In this document: piece after piece, positions 17,308 through 26,155 of the stretch | How positions within the stretch are numbered: the stretch's first letter is position 1 | Layout: each line of letters starts with the position of its first letter | NCBI RefSeq assembly: GCF_006265115.1 | Contig: NZ_SMDR01000001.1 | Location: 868,001-932,000, forward strand | DNA length: 64,000 nucleotides | Direction: 5' to 3' | DNA from: Arenimonas terrae | GTDB lineage: Bacteria; Pseudomonadota; Gammaproteobacteria; Xanthomonadales; Xanthomonadaceae | Made by a program: the position numbers and the translations under genes | The notes under the pieces: model-generated | Told to the model about the DNA's origin: nothing | Databases searched by the model: none | Seen by the model: the letters and a program-made list of their open reading frames with translations, nothing else

Positions 17308-18831
17308 ATGCCGACCGAAGCCGAGCAGCCGCTGAAGGACGGAGACCTGCTGGCGGCGGTCGACCTGGGCTCGAACAGCTTCCACATGGTCGTGGCCCGC
17401 TACCTGCTGGGCCAGCTGCGCATCGTCGACCGCATCAAGGAAACCGTGCGCCTGGCCGAGGGCCTGGACGGCAATGGCGGCCTCGATCCATCGGTGATGC
17501 CGCGGGCGCTGGAATGCCTGTCGCGCTTCGGCGAACGCCTGCGCACGATCCCGCCGCACCGCGTGCGCGCCATCGCCACCAACACCGCGCGCGCCCTGCG
17601 CCATCCGCAGCAGTTCCTGATGCCGGCGGAAACCGCGCTCGGGCACGGCATCGACGTGGTCGCCGGCCGCGAGGAAGCGCGCCTGATCTATCTGGGCGTG
17701 GCGCACGGCAACCCGCCGCCCGAGGGCAAACGCCGGCTGGTGATGGACATCGGCGGCGGCTCCACCGAATTCATCATCGGCGAGGGCCTGGAGCCGATCG
17801 AGCGCGAAAGCCTGCAGATGGGCAGCATCGCCACCACCCGGCGCTTCTTCGCCGACGGCAAGCTCTCGCGCAAGCGCTGGAAGGAAGCGCGCACCGAGAT
17901 CACGGCCGAACTGCAGCAGTTCGCCCTCGCCTACCGCAGCCACGGCTGGCACGAATCCATGGGGGCCTCCGGAACCATCAAGGCCATCTGCGACATCTCG
18001 GTGGCGATGAAGCTGACGAAGGTCTCGATCACGGCCGCCAGCCTCGAGGCCATCCGTGAAAAGCTGCTCGAGTTCGACCGGCTGGAGGACATCCGCCTGC
18101 CGGGCCTTTCGGCCGAGCGACGGCCGATCATCGCCGGCGGCCTGCTGGTGCTGGACGCCGCTTTCGCCGAGCTGGGCATCGAGCGCATGTACGTGAGCGA
18201 CTACGCGCTGCGCGAGGGCGTGCTGTACGACCTGATCGGCCGCGCCAGCGAGTCCGATCCGCGCGAAGGCTCGATACGCGCATTGTGCGACCGTTACGCC
18301 GTCGACCTGGAGCAGGCCGAGCGGGTCGAGGCCACCGCGCTGTCGCTGTTCGACCAGGTGCAGCCGGCCCTGGGGCTGGAAGCCGACGACCGCCGCCTGC
18401 TGTCATGGGCCGCACGCATCCACGAGCTGGGCCTGGCGATCGCCCACAGCCAGTACCACCAGCATGGCGCCTACGTGGTCGAACATTCCGACATCGCCGG
18501 CTTCTCGCGCACCGAGCAGCAGATCCTGGCTGCGCTGGTGCGCAACCAGCGCCGCGGCGTGCACCTGCCCAGCCTCGAGAAGCTGCCGGACCGCCTGGTC
18601 GCCAACGCCCTGCGCTGCGCGCTGCTGCTGCGGCTTTCGGTGCTGCTGCACCGCAGCCACGACCGCGAACCACTGCCCGCGCTGAGCATCGAGCTCAACG
18701 GCGGCAACGCCGCCACCCTGTCGCTGCCCAAACGCTGGCTCGACGCGCATCCGCTCACCCGCGCCGACCTCGACACCGAGATCGAGTACCTGCGCGACAT
18801 CGACCGCAAGCTGGTGGTCAAGGCCGTCTAA
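17308..18831 (+). CDS. ppx: Exopolyphosphatase (Ppx/GppA family)
   Basis: Hydrolyses terminal phosphates from polyphosphate. The 507-aa protein shows the actin-like fold motifs AAVDLGSNSFHMVVAR at the N-terminus and VMDIGGGSTEFIIGEG near residue 150, with a C-terminal HD-like helical region (WAARIHELGLAIAHSQYHQHGAYV). GppA (pppGpp hydrolase) is a close relative, but the length and the ppk1-ppx pairing favour Ppx. Its ATG is 4 nt after the ppk1 stop. Confidence 0.93.
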   Translation: MPTEAEQPLKDGDLLAAVDLGSNSFHMVVARYLLGQLRIVDRIKETVRLAEGLDGNGGLDPSVMPRALECLSRFGERLRTIPPHRVRAIATNTARALRHPQQFLMPAETALGHGIDVVAGREEARLIYLGVAHGNPPPEGKRRLVMDIGGGSTEFIIGEGLEPIERESLQMGSIATTRRFFADGKLSRKRWKEARTEITAELQQFALAYRSHGWHESMGASGTIKAICDISVAMKLTKVSITAASLEAIREKLLEFDRLEDIRLPGLSAERRPIIAGGLLVLDAAFAELGIERMYVSDYALREGVLYDLIGRASESDPREGSIRALCDRYAVDLEQAERVEATALSLFDQVQPALGLEADDRRLLSWAARIHELGLAIAHSQYHQHGAYVVEHSDIAGFSRTEQQILAALVRNQRRGVHLPSLEKLPDRLVANALRCALLLRLSVLLHRSHDREPLPALSIELNGGNAATLSLPKRWLDAHPLTRADLDTEIEYLRDIDRKLVVKAV

Positions 18832-18883
18832 CGGATTTTCCTTCCTGGCGAATCAACGGCCTGCGCGGGCAAGGCAGAAAAGA

Positions 18884-18910
18884 AAAGGCCGCCCGGGAAG
18901 GGCGGCCTTT
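18884..18910. terminator. Bidirectional terminator between ppx and the TonB receptor
   Basis: A perfect 11-bp stem (18884-18894 with 18900-18910) and a 5-nt loop, with AAA and TTT at its outer ends, lies between two converging genes. Confidence 0.87.
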
Positions 18911-18929
18911 CTGCTCCGGACCGGCGGGG

Positions 18930-21209
18930 TCAGAAGCGCGCGGTGAACTCCAGGCCCCACAGGCGCGGCTCGTTGAGGAAGCCGGTGAGGTTGTTGAAGT
19001 CGATCGCGCCGACCACCACTTCCTCGTCGGTGATGTTGCGGCCGTACAGCGCGACCTCGTAGTCGCCGTTGTTCCAGTTGTAGCCGGTGCGCACACCGCC
19101 CTCCAGCAGCGACTTGCCGGTGAAGGACACCGACTCGTACAGGAAGAAGTTCACTTCGCTGCGGTAGGCCCAGTCGGTGAAGACGAAGAACTCGCCGTTG
19201 CCGACCGGCACGCCCCAGCGGGCGGTGAAGTTGTAGACGTTGCGCGGCGCCTGCGGCAGCGAGTTGCCGTCGATCAGCACGGCCGCCGGGTTGCTCGGGT
19301 CCACCGGGTCGAGCACCGTGCAGAAGTTCACCGCGCACGGGATCACGCTCAGGTCCGGGTCGTTGATCTCGGTGTCGTTGTAGCTGGCGCCGAAGGTCAC
19401 GAGCAGGTTGTCGGTGAGGTAGGCCTCGAGGTCGAGTTCGAAGCCGCGGCCCTTGGTCTCCTCGGCGTTCACCAGGCGGGCGATGTTGGCGTTGCCGCCG
19501 ACGGCGGTGAGCTGCTGATCGTCCACGGTGTAATCGAACACCGAGAAGCCCAGGCGCACGCGGTTGTCGAGCAGGTCGGCCTTGATGCCCGCCTCGACCG
19601 ACAGCACGGTCTCGGTCTCGGCCACCGTCACCAGCTCGTCGGCCGGCAGCGTGGCGTCGGCGAACATCAGGCGGCCCTGCACGCTGGGCGCGCGGAAGCC
19701 GGTGGCGACGCGGCCGTAGACGTTGATGTCGTCGTTCACCGCGAAGGTGACGCTGAAGTCGCCGCTGACATTGGTGTCTTCCGGGCTGACCGAGATCGGC
19801 GCGATCGGCGGGCCGAACGGACCGGTGACGCGCTCGGCGACGAAGTCCTTCTGGTCGTCGGTGTAGCGCAGGCCACCGCGCAGGGTCAGGCGGTCGGTGG
19901 CGGCGAATTCGCCGGACACGAACACGGCCCAGGCGGTGTTGTCCTGGCGCTGCACGGCATAACCGTTCTGGGCGCCGCCGAAACCGTCGTAGGAGAAGCT
20001 GTCGACGTCGATGGACTCGTCGAACCAGAACAGGCCGGCCTGCCAGTCGAAGCGCCCCCACTCGTTGGACTCGAGGCGGAACTCCTGGGTGATCTGGCGG
20101 TGCTCTGGCAGGCCATCGGCCGACTCGGCCGGGAACAGCGCCTCGCCCGGCTCGTTGGGCGGGAAGTTGGCATAGACGTTGCCGCCGTCGATGTCGCCGC
20201 GGCTGTAGGTTTCCACGCTCTCGTAGCCGGTGATCGAGTACAGGCTCACACGGCCCAGGTCCCAGCGCATGCGCAGGTTGGCGCCGAACTGGTCCAGGTC
20301 CTGTTCGTTGCGGCCGTCGATGCTGACCTTGTCGCGGTCGTAGCCCGGCTGGATGTCGTTGGTGCCCGGCACGATGATGCTGGAACGGAACAGGCGCGCG
20401 GTGCCGTCGAGCGTGCGCATGTGCACGTTGGCCAGGGCCTCGAAGGTGTCGCTGCCGTCGAACAGGAACTGCAGGCGCGCGGCCGACTCCTCGTAACCCT
20501 CGAGATCGTCGCCGGGGCCGTTGGCGGTGTTGTCGACGTAGTCGTCGCGACGCTGGTGCAGCACGGACAGGCGCGCGGCGACGCCCTCGCCCAGGCCGCC
20601 GGTGACGGCGCCCTCGACGTTGACGCTGTCGTAGCTGCCGTAGGAAACCTGGCCGTAGCCGCCGAACTCATGCTCCGGGCGGGCCGATTCGAACTTCAGC
20701 ACGCCGGCCGGCGAGTTGCGGCCGAACAGGGTGCCCTGCGGGCCGCGGGCCATTTCGATCTGGTCGAGGTCGAAGACTGGGAAGCCCTTGAGGATCGGGT
20801 TTTCCTGCACCACGCCGTCGTAGACCAGGGACACCGGCTGCGAGGCGTTGAGGTCGAAGTCGGTGTTGCCCAGGCCGCGGATGTAGAAGCGCGGGAAGGC
20901 GCGGCCGAACGAGGACTCGATCTGCAGGCTCGGCAGGCGCGAGGACAGGAAGCGCACGTCTTCGCCGCCGGAGCCGATGATGTCGAGCTTCTCGCCACCG
21001 AGGCTGGTGATCGACAGCGGCACGTCCTGGATGTTCTCGACCCGGCGCTGCGCGGTGACCTCGATCACGTCCAGCTGGGCGGTTTCGGAGTCGGCGGCTT
21101 CGGCGGCGGTGTCCTGGGCCTGGGCCTGGGCGGACAGCACGAGGGCGATGGCGAGCGGCAGCAGGCCGCGGCTGGGCCGGGCATGCCGGGCAGTGGCGAT
21201 CTTGGGCAT
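18930..21209 (-). CDS. TonB-dependent outer-membrane receptor
   Basis: A 22-strand beta-barrel transporter of 759 aa. A signal peptide ends in AQAQAQ near residue 32. A TonB-box-like segment (LDVIEVTAQR) leads into the plug domain (VPLSITSLGGEKLDI, FYIRGLGN, GPQGTLFGRNSPAGVLKF). The barrel contains the long family signature VATGFRAPSVQGRLMF and ends in the terminal Phe of LEFTARF, required for BAM recognition. I took the ATG at 21209 (MPKIATARH); a second one lies 24 nt upstream. The substrate cannot be read from the sequence. No siderophore, cobalamin or sugar genes adjoin it, and the neighbouring Pho boxes are on the opposite strand. Confidence 0.9.
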   Translation of the reverse strand: MPKIATARHARPSRGLLPLAIALVLSAQAQAQDTAAEAADSETAQLDVIEVTAQRRVENIQDVPLSITSLGGEKLDIIGSGGEDVRFLSSRLPSLQIESSFGRAFPRFYIRGLGNTDFDLNASQPVSLVYDGVVQENPILKGFPVFDLDQIEMARGPQGTLFGRNSPAGVLKFESARPEHEFGGYGQVSYGSYDSVNVEGAVTGGLGEGVAARLSVLHQRRDDYVDNTANGPGDDLEGYEESAARLQFLFDGSDTFEALANVHMRTLDGTARLFRSSIIVPGTNDIQPGYDRDKVSIDGRNEQDLDQFGANLRMRWDLGRVSLYSITGYESVETYSRGDIDGGNVYANFPPNEPGEALFPAESADGLPEHRQITQEFRLESNEWGRFDWQAGLFWFDESIDVDSFSYDGFGGAQNGYAVQRQDNTAWAVFVSGEFAATDRLTLRGGLRYTDDQKDFVAERVTGPFGPPIAPISVSPEDTNVSGDFSVTFAVNDDINVYGRVATGFRAPSVQGRLMFADATLPADELVTVAETETVLSVEAGIKADLLDNRVRLGFSVFDYTVDDQQLTAVGGNANIARLVNAEETKGRGFELDLEAYLTDNLLVTFGASYNDTEINDPDLSVIPCAVNFCTVLDPVDPSNPAAVLIDGNSLPQAPRNVYNFTARWGVPVGNGEFFVFTDWAYRSEVNFFLYESVSFTGKSLLEGGVRTGYNWNNGDYEVALYGRNITDEEVVVGAIDFNNLTGFLNEPRLWGLEFTARF

Positions 21210-21400
21210 GGTGGGGTTCCTGGGGCAACGCATGAGGGGGCCGCCCGGATCAACGGGGCGACAGAAAGGAAAACGATCAGCACCCGCGCTGGATGCGCCA
21301 GGCTCCCCTGCCTGATGGGTGTTACCGGCTCATGACTCCCGAAGCGCGCCCATGGTAACCATACGTCGGCGTCCAGTGAAGCGCGGCTGGCGGGCGCGGG

Positions 21401-21429
21401 GCGTCACGCCGGCGTCATGGTCCGGTCAC
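21401..21429 (+). promoter_or_regulatory. Tandem Pho box with three half-sites upstream of glycosyltransferase
   Basis: Three direct 7-bp half-sites occur at exact 11-bp spacing: GCGTCAC (21401-21407), GCGTCAT (21412-21418) and CGGTCAC (21423-21429). The last is identical to the second half-site of the phoB Pho box at 13064. The array ends 34 nt before the glycosyltransferase ATG, in the correct orientation. No strong -10 is visible after it. Confidence 0.72.
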
Positions 21430-21463
21430 GTCCCTGGCATGGGGCCCGGCCAAGCTGGCGGCC

Positions 21464-22606
21464 ATGAATACCGGCTACCGCTTCGAACTGGTCACCGAAA
21501 CCTACCCGCCCGACGTCAACGGCGTCGCGCTGACCGTGCAGGCCCTGGAAACCGGCCTTCGCCGGCTCGGCCATGGCGTCGGCCTGGTCCGCCCGCAGCG
21601 CGAGGAAGACAGCGGCCGGTCCGACCCGGACCTGATGCTGGTCGAAGGCGCCCCGATTCCGCGCTATCCCGGCCTGCGCTTCGGCCTGCCGGCGGGCCGA
21701 CGCCTCTCCGCCCGCTGGGCCGCGCACCGGCCGGACGCGGTCTATATCGCCACCGAAGGCCCGCTGGGCTGGTCGGCGCTGCGCGCCTGCCGCCGCCTCG
21801 GCATCCCGGTCGCGACCGGCTTCCATACCCGCTTCGACGACTACGTGGGCCGCTACGGCGCCGCTTTCCTCAGCCCCTGGGTGTTCTCCTGGCTGCGCCG
21901 TTTCCACAACCGCGCAGACGCCACCCTGGTGCCCACCCGCGAACTGCAGGACACGCTGGCCCAGCAGGGCTTCCGCCACGTGCTGCGGCTGGGCCGGGCG
22001 GTCGACACCCGCGCCTTCCACCCCGGTTTCCGCGATCCGGCGCTGCGCGCGGAGTGGAATGCGGTCGACGGCGCACCGGTGGTCATCCATGTCGGCCGCA
22101 TCGCGCCGGAAAAGAACCTGCCCCTGGCCGTGCGCGCCTACCGCGCGCTGCAGAGGCAGCGGCCGGATGCACGCTTCGTCTGGGTCGGCGACGGCCCGGC
22201 ACGCGCCGAGCTGCAGGCCGCCAACCCCGACTTCATTTTCGCCGGCATCCAGCGCGGCGACGCGCTGGCCCGACACTTCGCCAGCGCCGACGTGTTCTGC
22301 TTCCCCAGCCTGTCCGAGACCTTCGGCAACGTCACGCTGGAAGCGATGGCCAGCGGCATCGCCACGGTCGCCTTCGACTACGGCGCCGCCCGCGAGCACC
22401 TGTGCAACGGGGTGCATGGCGCGACCGTCGTGCTGGGCGACGAGGCCGGCTTCGAGCGCGCCTTCGTCGCCACCTGCCTGCGGGCCGACCTGGAATCGGC
22501 CGGCGCCGCCGCGCGCCAGGCCATCCTGCACCTGCATCCGGACCGGGTCGCGGAGGATTTCGCCAGCCTGCTGGCCGGGCTCGCGCGGCGGCAGGAGGCG
22601 GCGTGA
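21464..22606 (+). CDS. GT4-family glycosyltransferase, probable lipid glycosyltransferase
   Basis: A 380-aa GT-B enzyme of family 4. The N-terminal domain starts FELVTETYPPDVNGVALTVQ, as in SqdX/MgtA-type lipid glycosyltransferases. The C-terminal nucleotide-sugar domain has VIHVGRIAPEKNLPLAV and the E-x7-E motif in SLSETFGNVTLEAMASG. It overlaps the PAP2 phosphatase gene by 4 nt and lies behind a tandem Pho box. Known enzymes of this type make phosphorus-free glycolipids from diacylglycerol when phosphate is scarce; that role is an inference here. The sugar donor and acceptor are unknown, and a mannosyltransferase acting on a phosphoinositide-like lipid is an alternative. Confidence 0.82.
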   Translation: MNTGYRFELVTETYPPDVNGVALTVQALETGLRRLGHGVGLVRPQREEDSGRSDPDLMLVEGAPIPRYPGLRFGLPAGRRLSARWAAHRPDAVYIATEGPLGWSALRACRRLGIPVATGFHTRFDDYVGRYGAAFLSPWVFSWLRRFHNRADATLVPTRELQDTLAQQGFRHVLRLGRAVDTRAFHPGFRDPALRAEWNAVDGAPVVIHVGRIAPEKNLPLAVRAYRALQRQRPDARFVWVGDGPARAELQAANPDFIFAGIQRGDALARHFASADVFCFPSLSETFGNVTLEAMASGIATVAFDYGAAREHLCNGVHGATVVLGDEAGFERAFVATCLRADLESAGAAARQAILHLHPDRVAEDFASLLAGLARRQEAA

Positions 22607-23145
22607 ACGCCCGCACCCGCCGGCTCGTGATCCGCGAGCACGGCTGGTGCCTGGCTGCCAACCGCTGGGGCGCGCGCGCCGCGGTCCGCGGCTATTTCCG
22701 CATGGTCAGCCGGCTCGGCGACGGTGCGTTCTGGTACGCGCTGATGGCCGCGCTGGTCCTGTTCGACGGCTGGCGCGGGCTCAGCGCGTCGGCGCATCTG
22801 GCCGCCACGGGGGTGATCGCGCTCATCCTCTACCGCAAGCTCAAGCGCTGGACGAAGCGGCCGCGGCCATTCGCCGCCGACGGGCGCATCCAGCCCTGGA
22901 TCGCGCCGCTGGACGAGTTCAGTTTCCCGTCGGGCCACACGCTGCATGCGGTGTCGTTCACGGTGGTGGCGCTGGCGCACTATCCGGCCTTGGCCTGGGT
23001 GCTGGTGCCGTTCACGGCTTCGGTCGCGGTGTCGCGGGTGGTGCTGGGCCTGCACTATCCGTCCGACGTGCTGGCCGCCACCGGCATCGGCTGCGCACTC
23101 GCCTCGCTCTCGCTCTGGCTGGTTCCCGGCGTCACCTATTTCTGA
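22603..23145 (+). CDS. PAP2-family lipid phosphatase
   Basis: A 180-aa membrane phosphatase with all three PAP2 motifs: K79-x6-R86-P87, P109-S110-G111-H112, and S144-R145-x5-H151-x3-D155, whose two histidines and arginine form the catalytic site. Hydrophobic helices flank the motifs. The start is GTG at 22603, overlapping the glycosyltransferase stop (GTGA), so the two are translationally coupled. Dephosphorylating phosphatidate to diacylglycerol would supply the acceptor for the partner enzyme; undecaprenyl-diphosphate phosphatase activity is the main alternative. Confidence 0.88.
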   Translation: MNARTRRLVIREHGWCLAANRWGARAAVRGYFRMVSRLGDGAFWYALMAALVLFDGWRGLSASAHLAATGVIALILYRKLKRWTKRPRPFAADGRIQPWIAPLDEFSFPSGHTLHAVSFTVVALAHYPALAWVLVPFTASVAVSRVVLGLHYPSDVLAATGIGCALASLSLWLVPGVTYF

Positions 23146-23205
23146 CTCCGCTTGCTTGCGCAAGTAGATCAAGGGCTCGTTGTCGGTTGATCCGGCGTGC
23201 GCCGT

Positions 23206-23314
23206 CCCGCACACATGGGGGTCCCCGCCCGCTCAGTCACAGCGGCTTCCTGCCCAGTGATTCGCGGCCGCTACGGCATCCTGCCTTCGCTTCGGGGACC
23301 CCCATGTGTGCGGG
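23206..23314. repeat. Inverted repeat with 22-bp perfect arms
   Basis: The arms 23206-23227 and 23293-23314 are exact reverse complements (CCCGCACACATGGGGGTCCC plus two more bases). They flank a 65-nt interior that contains the palindrome GCGGCCGC. The element sits in the 507-bp gene-free gap (23146-23652) between two convergent genes. The gap also contains the palindrome CTTGCGCAAG just after the PAP2 stop and a small CGTGCC/GGCACG hairpin near 23356. It may be a MITE/REP-type element or a double-sided terminator; no ORF is evident inside. Confidence 0.85.
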
Positions 23315-23464
23315 CCGTCGCCACGAATCGGTGTCGCGAGCCGTTGGGATAAGCGCGTGCCCTCAGAAGGCACGAAGGCTCGCGGTCGAAAGAACCGGTT
23401 TCGCCGAAAGGCCAGGGCGCCCGATGCGGCCCCCTAGATCGCTATTCCGGCCCGGATGGCCCGG

Positions 23465-23576
23465 AGGCCGCCGCACGAGGGTCATTTCCCGGGGCATCGA
23501 AAACATGGACGTTTTCGATGAGCCCCCATGGATGGGTTCACGGCGTCCCCGGGAAATGACCCTCGTGCGGCGGCCT
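23465..23576. repeat. Nested palindrome with 30-bp perfect arms
   Basis: The arms 23465-23494 and 23547-23576 are perfect 30-bp reverse complements. Between them lie a 10-bp hairpin, CATCGAAAAC/GTTTTCGATG (23495-23504 and 23511-23520, loop ATGGAC), and a smaller CCCA/TGGG hairpin. The whole 112 bp can fold into a three-way branched structure in either strand. It is unlike the 22-bp element 150 bp away in sequence. The structure suggests a mobile or structured intergenic repeat. Confidence 0.88.
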
Positions 23577-23652
23577 GTCGCCAGGAACGATCCCGGCACC
23601 GAAACCATCATCAAAACACCAGCCCTTCTTGCGGATGCAAGTGCGGAGGGAG

Positions 23653-24252
23653 CTAGGGCAGCGGGCGGAGCCAGAAGGTGAGGGGTTTTTCGGAAGGGGC
23701 GGGTTCGTCGAGTTCCTGCCAGGCCAGGCGCACCGTCAGGCCGGGCTGGCGCACGTAGCCGCGCTTGGTCCAGAAGGTTTCGTTGCCGCGATGACCGGGA
23801 GGTCGCCGCAGATCCGCCGGATCGCGGTCCACCGCGCAGAAACCGGTCCAGGCGAACCGGCTGAGCGAACGCGCATGCGCCTCGCGCTCGTCGAAGAAGC
23901 GGTGGCCCAACCCCCGTCCGCGGTAGTCCGGCAAGAGCACCGACTCGCCGAAATAGAAGACGTCGTCGACACGCCGGCCGGCGTCGAGGAATGGGCGCTG
24001 GAACTCGGGGGTGTCGTCGGCCAGCGGCAGGCCGGTGGAGGCACCGACCACCCGGTCGCCGTCGAAGGCCAGCACGAACACGCTGTCGGGAGAACGCGCG
24101 TAGGCGCGCAGATAGTCCTGCTCGTAGGCGAAGTCGCCGGCGTAGAGATAGGGCCAGTCGCGGAAGACCGCGATGCGCAGCGCCGCCACCGCGTCGAGCC
24201 AGGGCCCGATGTCGGGCCCCGGCACGCGCCGCACGGTCAACGGAGCGCTCAC
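23653..24252 (-). CDS. GNAT-family N-acetyltransferase
   Basis: A 199-aa protein with the GNAT acetyl-CoA-binding signature in LLPDYRGRGLGHRFFDEREAHA (Q/R-x-x-G-x-G/A loop) and the preceding strand VVGASTGLPL. The N-terminal half (RIAVFRDWPYLYAGDFAYEQDYL) and the late FWTKRGYV segment are those of a widespread uncharacterised GNAT subgroup. The start is GTG at 24252, overlapping the stop of the DUF885 gene upstream (GTGA). The substrate is unknown. Confidence 0.85.
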   Translation of the reverse strand: MSAPLTVRRVPGPDIGPWLDAVAALRIAVFRDWPYLYAGDFAYEQDYLRAYARSPDSVFVLAFDGDRVVGASTGLPLADDTPEFQRPFLDAGRRVDDVFYFGESVLLPDYRGRGLGHRFFDEREAHARSLSRFAWTGFCAVDRDPADLRRPPGHRGNETFWTKRGYVRQPGLTVRLAWQELDEPAPSEKPLTFWLRPLP

Positions 24253-26069
24253 TTTCCGGCCTGCTCCCCGATCCAGCCGTCCACGCGCCGCTCCAGCAGC
24301 GCCAGCGGCAGGTCGCCGCCGGTGAGCACAAGGTCGTGGAAGGCCTTGATGTCGAACTTCGGGCCGAGCGCGGCCTTGGCCTTCTCGCGCAGCTCGAGGA
24401 TCTTGTTCATGCCGACCTTGTAGGCCAGCGCCTGGCCGGGCATCACCAGGTAGCGCTCGATCTCGGCGACGACGTCGGTTTCCGGCATGCCGGTCTTCTC
24501 GAGCATGTAGGCGATGGCCTGCTCGCGGGTCCAGCGCTTGTCGTGCATGCCGGTGTCCACCACCAGGCGCACGGCGCGGAACATCTCCGCCTGCAGGCGG
24601 CCGAGGTTGTCCAGCGGCTGGTCCTGGAAACCGATCTCCCAGGCCAGGCGTTCGGTGTACAGCGCCCAGCCTTCCGAGAAGGCGGTGAAAGGCAGGATCT
24701 TGCGGAAGGTCGGGACGCCGGTCAGCTCCTGCTGGATCGTGGTCTGGAAGTGGTGGCCCGGGATCGCCTCGTGGTACGCCAGCGTGCGCATGCCGAAGCG
24801 CGCGACCTCGGCGGTGTTGCGCAGGTTGATGTAGAAGACGCCCGGGCGCGAACCGTCGAAGGCCGGCGGGTTGTAGTAGGCGCCCGGCGCGGTCTTCTCG
24901 CGGAATTCCGGCACGCGCTCGACCTTCACGCCCTGCTTGGGCCGCACGTTGAACTGGTCGCCGATGCCGGCATCGATCTCCTCGATGATGGCGGTGAAGT
25001 CGGCGATGATCGCCTTGCGCCCCTCGTCGTTGTCGGGATAGAGCTGGTCGGGGCGCTGGGCGATCTGCTTCACGCGCTCGCCGACGGTGCCCTCCTCCAG
25101 GCCTTCGGCGACCAGGATGGCGTTCATCTCGGCCTCGATGCGCGCCACCTCGTCCAGGCCCAGCTGGTGGATCTGCGCCGGCGTCATGTCGGTGCTGGTG
25201 TGCTGGCGCGCCGACCAGGCGTAGAAGGCGGCGCCGTCGGGCAGGTTCCAGACACCATGGTTGCCCGTGGTCTTGGGCAGCAGGGTGTCGTAGTAGGCGA
25301 TGAACTGCCCGTAGGCGGGGTACACCTCGCCACTGATCGCGGTTTCGACCTGGGCCAGCAGCGACTCGCGCTCGCCGTCGGCCAGGGTGCCGGCCGGCAG
25401 CTTGTCGAGCTTCTCGACGAAGGACGTGTAAAGAATGTTCTCCTGGGCCGGCGCGCCGGTGAAGGCGCGCATCTCGGCCAACACCTTCTCGACCACGAAG
25501 GTGGGCGGCAGGATTCCGGCCTTCTCGCGCGCGTGCAGGCCTTCCAGCACCTGGCCGACCATCACCGGCGTCTTGCGCAGGCGGGCGATGTAGTTTTCGG
25601 CCTCGCCCGTCGAAGCCACCGAATGCTGGGTGGCCAGGAAGGTCGGGAAGTTGCTCTGGATGCCGAACAGCTGGTTGAGCGGGTAGTTGTGCAGCGAGAA
25701 CTTCTCGCCGTCCTGCTGGATCGCCAGGAAATATTCCAGGATGTCGTAGGACAGCTGTCGGCCCTCGTCCAGCGCCGCGCGGTCGTAGTCGCGCAGGGTC
25801 GCCAGGTCGTCGCGCAGCTTGGCCTGCATCTCGCGTTCGCGAGCCAGCGAGCGGTCGGTCAGGTCGTCGCCGTACCAGTCCATCCACGGCGGCAGCATGC
25901 GCAGCGAGCTGAGCATCTCGGGGTCGTCGACCGCGTACTCGATGAAGACCCGTTCGAAGAACCAGTCGATCTTCAGCGGCCTGGCGTGCATCGTGTGCAG
26001 CACCAGGCCGGTGGTCAGCAGCAGGGCCGCGAACAGCAGCCAGCCGGCAAGGCGGAACAGAGTCTTCAT
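24249..26069 (-). CDS. DUF885 family putative metallopeptidase
   Basis: A 606-aa exported or membrane-anchored protein with an N-terminal hydrophobic segment (LFRLAGWLLFAALLLTTGL). The DUF885 signature Y-HEAIPGHHFQ starts at H433; its H-E-x4-H arrangement resembles the zinc site of gluzincin peptidases. Nearby GVFYINLRNTAEVARF and FTAFSEGWALYTERLAWE are also conserved in the family. The family is poorly characterised. The protein probably acts in the periplasm on peptides; a lipoprotein cysteine is not seen. It is coupled to the downstream acetyltransferase. Confidence 0.85.
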   Translation of the reverse strand: MKTLFRLAGWLLFAALLLTTGLVLHTMHARPLKIDWFFERVFIEYAVDDPEMLSSLRMLPPWMDWYGDDLTDRSLAREREMQAKLRDDLATLRDYDRAALDEGRQLSYDILEYFLAIQQDGEKFSLHNYPLNQLFGIQSNFPTFLATQHSVASTGEAENYIARLRKTPVMVGQVLEGLHAREKAGILPPTFVVEKVLAEMRAFTGAPAQENILYTSFVEKLDKLPAGTLADGERESLLAQVETAISGEVYPAYGQFIAYYDTLLPKTTGNHGVWNLPDGAAFYAWSARQHTSTDMTPAQIHQLGLDEVARIEAEMNAILVAEGLEEGTVGERVKQIAQRPDQLYPDNDEGRKAIIADFTAIIEEIDAGIGDQFNVRPKQGVKVERVPEFREKTAPGAYYNPPAFDGSRPGVFYINLRNTAEVARFGMRTLAYHEAIPGHHFQTTIQQELTGVPTFRKILPFTAFSEGWALYTERLAWEIGFQDQPLDNLGRLQAEMFRAVRLVVDTGMHDKRWTREQAIAYMLEKTGMPETDVVAEIERYLVMPGQALAYKVGMNKILELREKAKAALGPKFDIKAFHDLVLTGGDLPLALLERRVDGWIGEQAGK

Positions 26070-26155
26070 GCAAGGGCTCCCTGGGAAGCCCGGAACATAC
26101 CAGAGCCCGGGCGTCCGGCCACCCTGCCCCGGGCCATGAGCGATAGACTGCGCGC

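Noticed and set aside
14312-17335. 1007-codon alternative frame over phoR and ppk1
   Set aside because: Low-complexity Arg/Gly/Pro translation, fully overlapped by two well-conserved genes in another frame.
18930-21209. Pho-regulated TonB receptor
   Set aside because: The Pho half-sites upstream point toward the glycosyltransferase; on the receptor strand I found only an isolated half-site-like word.
18285-21335. 1016-codon open frame on the plus strand across ppx and the TonB receptor
   Set aside because: It is a shadow of ppx and of the antisense receptor, and crosses a terminator; it has no recognisable domain.
23146-23205. tRNA-like or attachment-site sequence after the PAP2 gene
   Set aside because: Only a 10-bp palindrome (CTTGCGCAAG) is present; no cloverleaf can be folded and no integrase is nearby.
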